The notes below the pieces were generated by a model. The model was not told where the DNA came from. It made no database searches and saw only the letters and a list, made by a program, of their open reading frames with translations. Shown piece by piece: positions 26,586 through 35,238 of a stretch of 64,000 nucleotides of DNA. Position numbers and translations under genes: made by a program. The DNA is from Pseudomonas sp. MWU13-2105 (GTDB taxonomy: Bacteria > Pseudomonadota > Gammaproteobacteria > Pseudomonadales > Pseudomonadaceae), in NCBI RefSeq assembly GCF_023242315.1, contig NZ_JALLIY010000013.1, positions 124,001 through 188,000 on the forward strand, read 5' to 3'. Each line of letters begins with the position of its first letter. Within the stretch, counting starts at the first letter, position 1.

Positions 26586-27727
26586 GCGAACCTGCGACCA
26601 CGACCAATGCCATTGCCGCTACCCCCGAAGGGGTCACTCCAGTCGGCGCCTCGTCCACCGAACCGAGGTCGCTGGGGGTGCGGATCGTCTCGTCCCTGGG
26701 CTTTGCCGCGATCGCCATCAGCGGCGTGTTGATCGTGCTGTATGCCTGGCAACTGCCGCCGTTCGGCAGTGCCATCGAAAGTACCGAGAATGCCCTGGTT
26801 CGTGGCCAGGTGACGCTGATCGGCCCGCAGCTCAGCGGCTATGTATTCGAGGTGCCGGTGCAGGACTTCCAGTTCGTCAAGGCCGGCGACCTGCTGGTGC
26901 GCCTCGATGACCGCATTTATAAGCAGCGGCTGGACCAGGCACTGGCCCAATTGGACGTGCAGAAAGCCGCCCTGGCCAACAACCTGCAGCAGCGGCGCAG
27001 TGCCGAGGCGACCATTGCCCAACGTCAGGCGGCGCTCGACAACAGTCGCGCCCAGGTGCTCAAGAGCAGTGCCGACCTCAAGCGCAATGAAGCGCTGATC
27101 GCCGATGGCTCGGTGTCCCGGCGTGAGCTCGACGTGACCCGTGCCGACCATGCGCAGACGGACGCGGCGGTGACCCAGGCGCGGGCGGCGCTGGATATCT
27201 CCCGTCAGGACCTGCAAACCGTGCTGGTCAACCGTGGTTCGCTGGAGGCCGCGGTGAGTAACGCCGAGGCGGCGGTGGAGTTGGCCCGGATCGACCTGTC
27301 GAATACCCGGATCACCGCGCCCAGGGACGGTCAGTTGGGTCAGATCGGGGTCCGCCTGGGAGCCTACGTGAACTCCGGCGCGCAGTTGATGGCCCTGGTG
27401 CCGGAGCGGCACTGGGTGATTGCCAATATGAAGGAAACCCAGATGGCGGCAGTGCGCGTGGGCCAGGCGGCAAGTTTTACCGTCGATGCCCTCAATCATC
27501 GCCGCTTCACTGGTCGGGTGCAGCGCATTGCTCCAGCGACCGGTTCGGAGTTCAGTCTGTTGCAGGCCGATAACGCCACCGGCAACTTCGTCAAGATCGC
27601 CCAGCGGGTGCCGGTACGGATCATTGTCGACCCGGGGCAGGAGGAGCTCGATCGGCTGCGCCCGGGGCTGTCGGTGGTGGTGAGCATCGATACCGCCAGT
27701 CAGGTCCAGCCGGTGGCGTCGGACTGA
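26582..27727 (+). CDS. EmrA/HlyD-family periplasmic adaptor
   Basis: The 381-residue adaptor has one N-terminal transmembrane anchor (about residues 40-60). The biotinyl-lipoyl half STENALVRGQVTLIGPQLSGYV, a coiled-coil hairpin (about 120-240) and NTRITAPRDGQLGQIGVRLGAYV follow. It connects the MFS pump to an outer-membrane channel. The ATG at 26582 overlaps the pump's stop; an in-frame extension to 26486 lies wholly inside the pump gene and is unlikely. Confidence 0.9.
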   Translation: MSEPATTTNAIAATPEGVTPVGASSTEPRSLGVRIVSSLGFAAIAISGVLIVLYAWQLPPFGSAIESTENALVRGQVTLIGPQLSGYVFEVPVQDFQFVKAGDLLVRLDDRIYKQRLDQALAQLDVQKAALANNLQQRRSAEATIAQRQAALDNSRAQVLKSSADLKRNEALIADGSVSRRELDVTRADHAQTDAAVTQARAALDISRQDLQTVLVNRGSLEAAVSNAEAAVELARIDLSNTRITAPRDGQLGQIGVRLGAYVNSGAQLMALVPERHWVIANMKETQMAAVRVGQAASFTVDALNHRRFTGRVQRIAPATGSEFSLLQADNATGNFVKIAQRVPVRIIVDPGQEELDRLRPGLSVVVSIDTASQVQPVASD

Positions 27728-27745
27728 TCAGGCAGGGCTCTCCCG

Positions 27746-28573
27746 TCAGGGACGGTGGTTATCCATCGCTGCGACCAGGGCATCAATGCGTTGCAGGTGC
27801 GCGCGGTTGTCATGGTCCCAGGGATGGAAACCCGGTTTGAAGTAGTCCAGCCAGGGCAGGGCGATGCGCGGAAACACGCCATGGCGGCCGAACAGGTACT
27901 TCAGCATGCTCCAGCACCCTTGTAACTGATGACCGGCCTTGCGGTCGGCGATCAACAGGCGCAGATGAAAGTCGAACACCACCAGCCAGAACATCAGCGT
28001 GGTGCTCAGCATGCTGCCGACACGGATCAGGTAACGCCCCAGTCCCGGCTTGAGCGCAGCATTCCAGACATCGAAGGCCACCGACTTGTGCTCGGTCTCC
28101 TCCAGTGCATGCCACATCCACATCTGTCGATAACCCTCGACCGAGTCGCCGAAGCGGCTCGGGTCGCGCAGCATCAGGTCGGCGAGCATCGCCGTGTAAT
28201 GCTCCAGGGCAATGGTGATGCCCAGGTTGAAGGCCGGCGGGAAGTACTTCTTCTGGAAATCGAGAATCATCCGCAAGCGTCGATCGAGCTTGTGCGCCGG
28301 CAGGCCGGCGGCTTGCAGCATGTCGTTGTAGCGCAGGTGCTCGCGGCTGTGCATGGCTTCCTGGCCGAGGAAACCCTGGATCTGGCGCTTGAGTTCGGGG
28401 TCATGCACCCGATTGCGGTAATGGCGCACGCTGTCCATGAAAAACAGCTCGCCCGAGGGAAACAGCAAGGATAGGGCATTGAAGAAATGCGTGACCCACG
28501 GCCCCTGGGCATGCCAGTCCTTGGCACGTTCGGCGGGCAGGTCGACACGGACATCTCGGCGCACGGGCAACAT
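27746..28573 (-). CDS. PF10118-type predicted metal-dependent hydrolase
   Basis: The 275-residue protein belongs to the COG3687/PF10118 group. It has a ferritin-like spacing of acidic and His residues that could bind two metals: GQEAMHSREH, ALEHYT and HALEETEHKS. One or two hydrophobic stretches (STTLMFWLVVFDF) suggest membrane association. The biochemical role of the family is not settled. I chose the ATG at 28573 (MLPVRRD) because AAGGAG lies eight bases upstream. It is the third gene of an operon after a BVMO and an SDR; this trio recurs in Pseudomonas, which suggests lipid or hydrocarbon metabolism. Confidence 0.78.
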   Translation of the reverse strand: MLPVRRDVRVDLPAERAKDWHAQGPWVTHFFNALSLLFPSGELFFMDSVRHYRNRVHDPELKRQIQGFLGQEAMHSREHLRYNDMLQAAGLPAHKLDRRLRMILDFQKKYFPPAFNLGITIALEHYTAMLADLMLRDPSRFGDSVEGYRQMWMWHALEETEHKSVAFDVWNAALKPGLGRYLIRVGSMLSTTLMFWLVVFDFHLRLLIADRKAGHQLQGCWSMLKYLFGRHGVFPRIALPWLDYFKPGFHPWDHDNRAHLQRIDALVAAMDNHRP

Positions 28574-28587
28574 GGCAGCTACTCCTT

Positions 28588-29493
28588 TCAATTGACACCG
28601 CCCGGGTCCTTGGCGTCGTGGGCGCCGGGCCGGGTCTTGCGTTTACCCAGGGGCGAGACCCGCCGGGTGACGAACACCACCAGCGCCTGATAGGCGCTGG
28701 GCAGCAGGCGAACCAACCAGTCCAGGGCCTGGGCGTCGCGGCCGATCAGCACCCGCCGGCGGTTTTTCCGCACGCCGTGGAGGATCGTCCGGGCCGCCTG
28801 GTCGGCATCGGTGATGAAGAACTTTTCGAAATCCGCCCGGGCCTGTTCCTCATTGTCGATCAGCAAGCCCTCGAGGTTGTCGCGGATGCGGCTGGAGCGG
28901 GCGATATCGGTCTTGATGCCGCCAGGGAGCACACAGGTGGCCGAGACGCCGAAGTCCAGCAGGTCCAGCTCCTGGCGCAACGATTCGGTAAAGCCGCGCA
29001 CGGCGAACTTGGTGGCGTTGTAGGCACTCATCCCCGGTTGGGCGAACAGGCCGAAGACACTGGAAGTGTTGATGATGTGGCCGTTGCCAGTCTGTTTGAG
29101 ATACGGCAGGAAGGCCTGGGTACCATGAACCACACCCCAGAAGTTGATCCCGACGATCCAGTCAAGGTCTTCCTGGCTCATGCCTTCGATGGTGCTTGAC
29201 AGCGCCACCCCGGCATTGTTGAACACCAGGTTGACAGCGCCATGTTCGGCGGCCGTGGTGGCCGCCCAGTCGAACAGGGCCTGGCGTTCGGCGACATCGA
29301 GTACCCGGGTGGTCATGCGCAGTGGCAGCCGCGCGGCGGCCCTGGCCAGCTCCAGGGTTTGCGCCAGGCCCTGGGGATTTTTGTCCGCCAGGGCCAGATG
29401 GCAGCCTTCGCGGGCCAGGGCAACGGCCAGGGCGCGGCCCATGCCGGCTCCGGCCCCGGTAATGGCCGCTACCTTGCCGGCGAATGTGTTCAT
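28588..29493 (-). CDS. Short-chain dehydrogenase/reductase
   Basis: The 301-residue classical SDR has a TGAGAGMGRALA nucleotide motif, NNAG, the INTSSVFG serine and YNATK catalytic Tyr/Lys. A C-terminal extension (VLIGRDAQALDWLVRLLP) with a hydrophobic stretch suggests membrane contact, as in fatty alcohol or lipid dehydrogenases. The ATG at 29493 overlaps the stop of the monooxygenase gene by four bases. A much longer open frame continues upstream to 30402, but it is the antiphase of that gene and not protein-like. Confidence 0.87.
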   Translation of the reverse strand: MNTFAGKVAAITGAGAGMGRALAVALAREGCHLALADKNPQGLAQTLELARAAARLPLRMTTRVLDVAERQALFDWAATTAAEHGAVNLVFNNAGVALSSTIEGMSQEDLDWIVGINFWGVVHGTQAFLPYLKQTGNGHIINTSSVFGLFAQPGMSAYNATKFAVRGFTESLRQELDLLDFGVSATCVLPGGIKTDIARSSRIRDNLEGLLIDNEEQARADFEKFFITDADQAARTILHGVRKNRRRVLIGRDAQALDWLVRLLPSAYQALVVFVTRRVSPLGKRKTRPGAHDAKDPGGVN

Positions 29494-31040
29494 GGGCGGC
29501 CTCGTGGGGATTGTGTTTGAGCGGGGGCCGATTCCGGATGCGGGGATATCCGGGCCGAGACCCGATAGTCGCTGAGCTGGAAATGGCCGGTAACCTGGCG
29601 GAAACGCCAGGTCGAGCCGGGCCAGAGGGTGGTGTTCTTGCCGGTACGTGGGTCCAGGTACCAGCTGCGGCAGCCACCGGTTGACCAGATCGCGCGCTGC
29701 AACTGCAATTGGAGTCGCTCGTTGTAGCGGCGCTCCACTTCGGGCTTGACCTCCAGGGTTTCGATCCGTTGGTTGCGCATCTGCTCCAGGGCCTGAAGGA
29801 TGTAGGCGACCTGGGCCTCGATCATCAGGATCATCGAGTTGTGTCCCAGCCCGGTGTTCGGGCCGATGATCATGAAGAAGTTCGGATAGCCCGGCAGGCA
29901 ACTGCCCAGGTAGGCGTGGGCGCCTTCGGCCCAGGCATCGAGGACGTCGAGGCCGTTGCGCCCGCTGATCAGTCCTCGGGGCAAGGGTTCGGTGGCCTGG
30001 AAGCCGGTGCCGAAGATCAGGCAGTCGACGGGGTGGCGGACACCGTCGGCGGTGACCACGGCGTCGGCCTCGATCCGTGTCACCGCCTGGCTGACCACTT
30101 TCACATGGCTGCGCGCCAGTGCCGGATAGTAATCGTTGGAGATCAGGATGCGTTTGCAGCCGATGGTGTAGTCGGGCGTCAGGGTCTGGCGCAGCGTCGG
30201 CGCGGCGACTTGTCGGTGCAGATGACGCACGGCGATTTTCTGCACCAGCTTCATCAACTTCGGATAGCGGGCAAAGGCAATCACTCGGCTTTCCAGGGCC
30301 CAGTAAATGGCCGAGCGAGCCAGGCGCTGGGTAAAGGGCAGGTGCCTGAACAGCCAGCGTTCGGCTGGCGACAGCTGGCGATCCGGCTTGGGCAGGATCC
30401 ATGGCGGTGTGCGTTGGAACAGGCTCAGGTGCGCGACCCGTGGGGCGATCTGCGGCACGAACTGGATCGCGCTGGCCCCGGTGCCGATCACCGCGACCCG
30501 TTTGCCTTCCAGCCCATAGTCGTGGTCCCAGTGCTGGGAGTGGAAGCTTTTACCCTGGAAGTCGGCCAACCCCGGAATATCCGGCAGGGCGGGGCGCGAG
30601 AGCCCGCCCATGCCGGAAATCAGCACCCGGGCCGACACCTGGCGCCCGTCGGCAAAGCTCAACGCCCAGCGCTGGCGGCTTTCGTCGAATGCCGCATGGC
30701 TCAGGGCCATGCCGAAACGCAGATGTGCGGCGATGCCGAAATCCGCCGCGCAACGCTCCAGATAGGCGCGGATTTCCGCCTGCGGCGCAAATTGTCGGCT
30801 CCAGTGCGGATTGGGCGCGAAAGAGAAGGAATAGACATGTGACTGCACATCGCAGGCGCAGCCCGGATAGTGGTTGTCGCGCCAGGTGCCGCCCAGGCTC
30901 CCGGCCCGTTCGGCGACGAAAAAGTCGCTGATGCCGGCCTGCTTCAGGCGGATCGCCATGCACAGTCCGGCAAAGCCCGCGCCGATGATCGCGATATCGA
31001 CGGCTTCACTGTCTGGCGGCGGTGACGAGTACGCATTCAT
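29490..31040 (-). CDS. Flavin-containing Baeyer-Villiger-type monooxygenase
   Basis: The 516-residue FAD/NADPH enzyme has two Rossmann motifs, IIGAGFAGLCMAIRL (18-32) and VIGTGASAIQF (184-194). The Baeyer-Villiger fingerprint FxGxxxHxxxWD is present at 161-172 (FQGKSFHSQHWD). Such enzymes insert oxygen into ketones or oxidise long chains. Location near alkB recalls AlmA of Acinetobacter, but the sequence looks closer to general class B BVMOs. The ATG at 31040 has GAGG eight bases upstream. It heads a three-gene operon and is divergent from an alpha/beta hydrolase that could cleave the ester product. Confidence 0.88.
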   Translation of the reverse strand: MNAYSSPPPDSEAVDIAIIGAGFAGLCMAIRLKQAGISDFFVAERAGSLGGTWRDNHYPGCACDVQSHVYSFSFAPNPHWSRQFAPQAEIRAYLERCAADFGIAAHLRFGMALSHAAFDESRQRWALSFADGRQVSARVLISGMGGLSRPALPDIPGLADFQGKSFHSQHWDHDYGLEGKRVAVIGTGASAIQFVPQIAPRVAHLSLFQRTPPWILPKPDRQLSPAERWLFRHLPFTQRLARSAIYWALESRVIAFARYPKLMKLVQKIAVRHLHRQVAAPTLRQTLTPDYTIGCKRILISNDYYPALARSHVKVVSQAVTRIEADAVVTADGVRHPVDCLIFGTGFQATEPLPRGLISGRNGLDVLDAWAEGAHAYLGSCLPGYPNFFMIIGPNTGLGHNSMILMIEAQVAYILQALEQMRNQRIETLEVKPEVERRYNERLQLQLQRAIWSTGGCRSWYLDPRTGKNTTLWPGSTWRFRQVTGHFQLSDYRVSARISPHPESAPAQTQSPRGRP

Positions 31041-31121
31041 GCTCTGTACCTCAAGGGTGGCGGCGCCTGCGGTCGAACGGTAGCGCTGGATCAATACTCA
31101 GCATTGCATGATTAAACTAAA

Positions 31122-31145
31122 TGTTTTAAAAATTAATTTAAATAA
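31122..31145. promoter_or_regulatory. AT-rich element between BVMO and hydrolase genes (copy 1)
   Basis: A near-pure AT stretch (TGTTTTAAAAATTAATTT then AAATAA), partly palindromic, lies in the divergent region 31041-31293. It resembles stretches upstream of alkB (32374-32412) and fadE (36888-36920). It could be the UP/-10 region of the BVMO operon, a shared operator or an MvaT/H-NS nucleation site. Confidence 0.45.
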
Positions 31146-31293
31146 CTTACCTGAAAATATCGCCTACGCTAGTGTTCTGCCGAACCCTGGCGCCTCATCC
31201 GACCGATGGGCCGGTTTATGAGGTGTAGGCGATTCTCGAGGTGGCAGCCAATCCCGGCTCCGCGCGTCGAGGCAGGGACGCGAGGAGCGGGCA

Positions 31294-32286
31294 ATGGGAT
31301 GGGGCGTCGGGATTGGCATTTTTGCGGCGGCGAATGCGGCGCTGTGGGCCATCAGTTCGCGGATCAACCGCAATATCGAAGCCGCGGTGCCACCCGAGGG
31401 GCGATTTATCGAGGTGGGCGGGGAGTGGATTCATTACGTGGACGAGGGTAGCGGCCCGGCCCTGCTGATGATCCACGGGCTGTCCGGCTGTGGGCGCAAC
31501 CTGACCTATGCCTTGTCGCCGCGGTTGCGTGAACAGTTCCGGGTGATCACCCTGGACCGTCCCGGCTCCGGCTACTCCTCCCGTCATCCGGGCGCGGGGG
31601 TCGATATCCCTGCCCAGGCCTGTCTGATCGCCGAGTTCATCAGCAAGTTGGGCCTCGGCCGGCCCTTGATACTCGGGCATTCCCTCGGTGGCGCCCTGGC
31701 CTTGTCCCTGGCGCTGGATCATCCGCAATCGGTTTGCGGCCTGGTGCTGGTGGCGCCATTGACCCATCCCCAGCTCCTCCTGCCCCCGGTGTTTCTGTCG
31801 CTGGGGGTGAGGCCAGCGTGGTTGCGGCGTTGGTTCGCGCAGGTCCTGGCCGCGCCCGTCGGGTTGCTCGGACGCAAGGCCCTGATCAGGGCGGTGTTCG
31901 CTCCCGAATTGCCGCCCGATGATTTTGCCGTGCGCGGTGGTGGGCTGCTGGGCCTGCGCAGCAACAACTTCTATTGCGCCTCCAGCGAGATTGCCACGGT
32001 CAACCAGCACTTGCCGGACATGGTCCGGCGTTACCCGCAATTGACGCTGCCGGTGGGCCTGATCTATGGCAGCCAGGATCGCGTACTGAGTGTGCGCAAG
32101 CATGGTGAATCGATGCTCGGCAAGCTACCAGGCCTGCGCCTGGAGATCGTCGAGGGGGGCGGGCACATGTTGCCGGTCACCGCCGTGGAGCCGGTGGTCG
32201 AGCTGGTTCGGGATATCGCCTTGCGCACCCAACCCCGCCAATCTCTCGCCTCGAACCCGGCAACCGCGGTGCAGGGGACCTCCTGA
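31294..32286 (+). CDS. Alpha/beta hydrolase with N-terminal membrane anchor
   Basis: The 330-residue hydrolase has the nucleophile elbow GHSLGG, an oxyanion HGLSG, a late Asp in YGSQDRV and a His in GGGHMLP. An N-terminal hydrophobic stretch (about 4-20) probably anchors it in the membrane. GAGGAG six bases upstream supports the ATG. It is divergent from the BVMO operon and upstream of alkB. Hydrolysis of esters made by the BVMO is a reasonable but unproven role. Confidence 0.85.
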   Translation: MGWGVGIGIFAAANAALWAISSRINRNIEAAVPPEGRFIEVGGEWIHYVDEGSGPALLMIHGLSGCGRNLTYALSPRLREQFRVITLDRPGSGYSSRHPGAGVDIPAQACLIAEFISKLGLGRPLILGHSLGGALALSLALDHPQSVCGLVLVAPLTHPQLLLPPVFLSLGVRPAWLRRWFAQVLAAPVGLLGRKALIRAVFAPELPPDDFAVRGGGLLGLRSNNFYCASSEIATVNQHLPDMVRRYPQLTLPVGLIYGSQDRVLSVRKHGESMLGKLPGLRLEIVEGGGHMLPVTAVEPVVELVRDIALRTQPRQSLASNPATAVQGTS

Positions 32287-32350
32287 TCGGGCGGTGCCCA
32301 GGCTGGCCGACGGTCCTGTGAGCGACGTTGAAAAATCCGCAAGAAAATAG

Positions 32351-32379
32351 TTGACGAGCTAACGGAATCAGGCTAAATA
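32351..32379 (+). promoter_or_regulatory. Candidate sigma-70 promoter for alkB
   Basis: TTGACG at 32351-32356 and TAAATA at 32374-32379 are separated by 17 bases, close to the sigma-70 consensus. They lie about 150 bases upstream of the alkB ATG. The -10 merges with AT-rich element copy 2. Confidence 0.55.
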
Positions 32380-32412
32380 TTTAAAAAAATGTTTTGAATG
32401 TTTTTTTTAAAA
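32374..32412. promoter_or_regulatory. AT-rich element upstream of alkB (copy 2)
   Basis: A 39-base AT tract beginning TAAATATTTAAAAAAATG and ending in a run of T then AAAA. It resembles copies 1 and 3 in the same cluster. It overlaps the predicted -10 and extends into the leader, so it could be an operator for alkane-responsive control. Confidence 0.45.
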
Positions 32413-32529
32413 GTGCAATTGAGCGATTAAAATAATGAAAATAACGCTTTCTGACGCATTTGTTTTGTCCCTGCCTGCCCAGCATGCGGCACGCTGCCCA
32501 ACTGTCGTTTCGATGCCGCGGAGTCTGCC

Positions 32530-33807
32530 ATGAGTGTTTCCCTGGCGGCACCTGGGGTCTGGACCGATGGCAAGCGGCATCTGTGGTGGCTCGGTGCGTT
32601 GCCGATGGCCACGCCACTGCTGTCCGGCGTGTTTGCCCTGACCACCGGCATCCAGTCCCTGTGGTGGAGCGGGGTGCTGGTGATCTTCGGGTTGATCCCG
32701 ATGATCGACGGCCTGCTCGGCGAAGACCGCAGCAACCCGCCGGAAACCGTGGTTCCGGATCTTGAGAAACAAGCCTACTACCGCTGGATCATCTACAGTT
32801 GCGTGGCCCTGGTCACGCTGTCGATGATCAGCACTGCCTGGTTCGCGGCCGGCGGCATCGACTGGCTGAGCGGCGGTGGCCTGTCACGGCTCAGCGAAGC
32901 CCTGTCCTTGCACGGCGGACTGGCGACACTGCTGGCCTACGTCACCGAGCGTGCCCAGGTGCATGGCAGTGTCAGTGCTTTCACCTACCTGGGCATGGCG
33001 ATGTCCACCGGGGCTGCCACCGGGATCGCCATCAACATTGCCCATGAACTGGGACACAAGACCCGGCCGCTGGAGCAGTTCCTGGCCAAGTTGTCCCTGG
33101 CGCCGACCTTCTATGGGCACTTCTTCGTCGAGCACAATCGTGGTCACCATGTGCGGGTCGCCACTGCGGAAGACCCGGCCAGCTCGCGCCTGGGTGAAAG
33201 TTTCTGGTGCTTCCTGCCGCGCTCGGTATACCACAGCCTGCGTTCGGCCTGGCAGTTGGAGCGCGATCGGCTGGGCAAACTGGGGCTGCCAAGCCTGCAC
33301 TGGAAAAATGCCGTGCTTGGAGCCTGGATGTTCAGCGTGGTGATGTGGGGCGGTTTGATCCTGTGGCTGGGCAGCGCGGTGGTTCCCTTCCTGCTGATCC
33401 AGGGCATCTACGGTTTCTCGTTGCTGGAAGTGGTGAACTATGTCGAGCACTACGGCCTGTTGCGCCAGAAATTACCCAATGGCCGTTATGAACGCTGTTC
33501 GCCGCGGCACTCCTGGAACAGCAACCGGATTGTCACCAATATCTTCCTCTTTCAACTTCAGCGGCATTCCGATCACCACGCCTATCCGACGCGCAGTTAT
33601 CAAGCCTTGCGTCACTTTGATGAGTCGCCGCAACTGCCTTATGGATACGCGAGCATGATTGTCTGGGCTTATATACCGTTTTTCTGGCGGCGACTGATGG
33701 ATCACCGGGTCGTGGCGCACTATGAGGGCAATGTACGCCTGGCCAACTTGCAACCTTCCAGGCGCGTGGACTTATTGAGACGCTACGGTACGCGCCACAG
33801 CGATTGA
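32530..33807 (+). CDS. alkB: Alkane 1-monooxygenase AlkB
   Basis: The 425-residue integral membrane di-iron hydroxylase converts medium- or long-chain n-alkanes to 1-alkanols with rubredoxin as electron donor. All four histidine motifs are present: HELGHK (172-177), EHNRGHH (201-207), NYVEHYG (303-309) and LQRHSDHH (343-350). About six transmembrane helices fill the rest. No rubredoxin or rubredoxin reductase gene is nearby, so those must come from elsewhere. It is followed by two PraA/PraB-like genes and a FadL-type porin, forming an alkane uptake and oxidation unit. Confidence 0.96.
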   Translation: MSVSLAAPGVWTDGKRHLWWLGALPMATPLLSGVFALTTGIQSLWWSGVLVIFGLIPMIDGLLGEDRSNPPETVVPDLEKQAYYRWIIYSCVALVTLSMISTAWFAAGGIDWLSGGGLSRLSEALSLHGGLATLLAYVTERAQVHGSVSAFTYLGMAMSTGAATGIAINIAHELGHKTRPLEQFLAKLSLAPTFYGHFFVEHNRGHHVRVATAEDPASSRLGESFWCFLPRSVYHSLRSAWQLERDRLGKLGLPSLHWKNAVLGAWMFSVVMWGGLILWLGSAVVPFLLIQGIYGFSLLEVVNYVEHYGLLRQKLPNGRYERCSPRHSWNSNRIVTNIFLFQLQRHSDHHAYPTRSYQALRHFDESPQLPYGYASMIVWAYIPFFWRRLMDHRVVAHYEGNVRLANLQPSRRVDLLRRYGTRHSD

Positions 33808-33945
33808 ATAGAACGTTCAAGGAACATGCCGACACTTGATGGTGGGCATGACGGGAAAACTCACGCCGCGTTTGGCGGAAGTGCCCCGAATGAAAGATGA
33901 AGTTGACCGATAAAACAACAATAAGTAGCAGAAGGGACGTCAACC

Positions 33946-34437
33946 ATGGACAAAGTTCTATTAACTGTTCGGGTACTTGCGGTACTGCTGGGATTTTCGG
34001 CCGTGGCCCCGGCGTTTGCCGCCGCGCGGATGGAACCGGCCAATAGCGAGTTCAGCGCCAAGGGCCCGATCAGTTTTGCCAAGAGCATCATCAACGCTGA
34101 CTGCACCATTGAAGTCAGCGGCCGGATCAGCGCCGACGGCAGCTACGCCAGTGTGGAGAAAGTCGGTTTCGACGGTGGTTTGAAGTGCGGCCAGGTCGAG
34201 GCCACGCACCTGCCCTGGAAGCTGGTGGCCAAGGATGACGGGAGCGGTTCGATGTCCGGTATCCAGGTCACGGTGCATGCCCCGTTCGTCGGGGGCGACT
34301 GTGGGCCGAGCACGGCGCACGGCACTTGGAACAACAGCAGTGGAAAACTCCAGGCGGCCGATGTGGCGCTGGACGGCGGTTGCACCATCAAGACGGTGTC
34401 GATCCAGATGCCGGCGAACTTTCGGGTGCTGCCCTGA
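33946..34437 (+). CDS. PraA/PraB-like secreted alkane-utilisation protein (first copy)
   Basis: The 163-residue protein has a signal peptide (core LLTVRVLAVLLGFSAVAPAFA) and a small beta-rich mature domain. Its four Cys lie in NADCTIEV, LKCGQV, GDCGPSTAHGTW and GGCTIKTVS. The CGPST and GGCT motifs also occur in the next gene, so the two are tandem paralogues. In P. aeruginosa, related proteins (PraA/PraB) are induced by hexadecane and promote alkane growth, probably at the cell surface. AGAAGGGACG precedes the ATG. The exact mechanism is unknown. Confidence 0.7.
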   Translation: MDKVLLTVRVLAVLLGFSAVAPAFAAARMEPANSEFSAKGPISFAKSIINADCTIEVSGRISADGSYASVEKVGFDGGLKCGQVEATHLPWKLVAKDDGSGSMSGIQVTVHAPFVGGDCGPSTAHGTWNNSSGKLQAADVALDGGCTIKTVSIQMPANFRVLP

Positions 34438-34607
34438 ATTGAATAACGCGTTGTTGAACTGGCGTTAAAAAGTTACCCAGTGGATTTTCAAAGTTTGGCT
34501 GGAAAGGGAAGCTCGGTCGCTGTTGCTGTCGTGATACTCCGTGTTGTCCGTTAACGGCCATTATCCCCGGCGAAACGAATCGCCATAACATGTGAGGAAT
34601 AACAACA

Positions 34608-35117
34608 ATGAAAGGCATCAAAACGCTTGTATCGTTCACTGCCATTGCTGTCTGCTTAGGCGCGGCATCCATGGCTAACGCTGCCAAGTTCAGCCCGGAC
34701 GGAACTTACGCCTCTCTTGCCTCTGGCACTATCGTGGTGAAGTCTCCCTCTTCGTTTGGTGCACCTGTGACTTGCGGTATTACCTTCAGCGGTAATGTCA
34801 CTTCGGGTGTCGCCACTGTGACCGGTGCGTCATTGACCGGCGGTGGCCTGTGTGGCGTCCCAGTGCTGAAGAACATCCCGTCGCCGGGCTGGGTATTGAC
34901 CGCAACCTCGCTGACCACCGCCGATGCCAGTGGGGTTGGCTACACCATTGCCTCGATTCCTTCGACCAATTGCGGCCCTTCGACCCTGACCGGCCTGGTC
35001 TGGGACCCAACCGCACACACCCTGACCGGCAGTGGCGCACTGAGCGGTGGTTGCACCGTGAGCTCGCTGACGCTCAACGTGGCAACCACTCCAGTTGCGC
35101 TGACGATTGTTCCGTAA
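34608..35117 (+). CDS. PraB-like alkane oxidation activator protein
   Basis: The 169-residue secreted protein has a signal peptide (KTLVSFTAIAVCLGAASMANA) and Ser/Thr/Gly-rich beta repeats. Cys residues lie in PVTCGITF, GGLCGVP, TNCGPSTLTG and GGCTVSS. The length and pattern match the family named PraB, an activator of alkane oxidation. TGAGGAATAACA precedes the ATG. Placement between alkB and the FadL-type porin supports a role in hydrocarbon contact or uptake. Confidence 0.78.
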   Translation: MKGIKTLVSFTAIAVCLGAASMANAAKFSPDGTYASLASGTIVVKSPSSFGAPVTCGITFSGNVTSGVATVTGASLTGGGLCGVPVLKNIPSPGWVLTATSLTTADASGVGYTIASIPSTNCGPSTLTGLVWDPTAHTLTGSGALSGGCTVSSLTLNVATTPVALTIVP

Positions 35118-35238
35118 CACCGGCTTTTTCCGTGAAGGGCTGATCACCCGTTAAAAGGCGGGCGCCTCGCAAGAGGTGCCTGCCGCGGCCATCAGACCGA
35201 TGAGGTCGGTCGCGCCAGATAATAATAAGGAGTAGGGC

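Noticed and set aside
29494..30402. Extension of the SDR at 28588-29493 upstream by 303 codons
   Set aside because: The added part is an out-of-frame reading of the BVMO gene. The ATG at 29493 overlaps the BVMO stop as expected for coupled genes.
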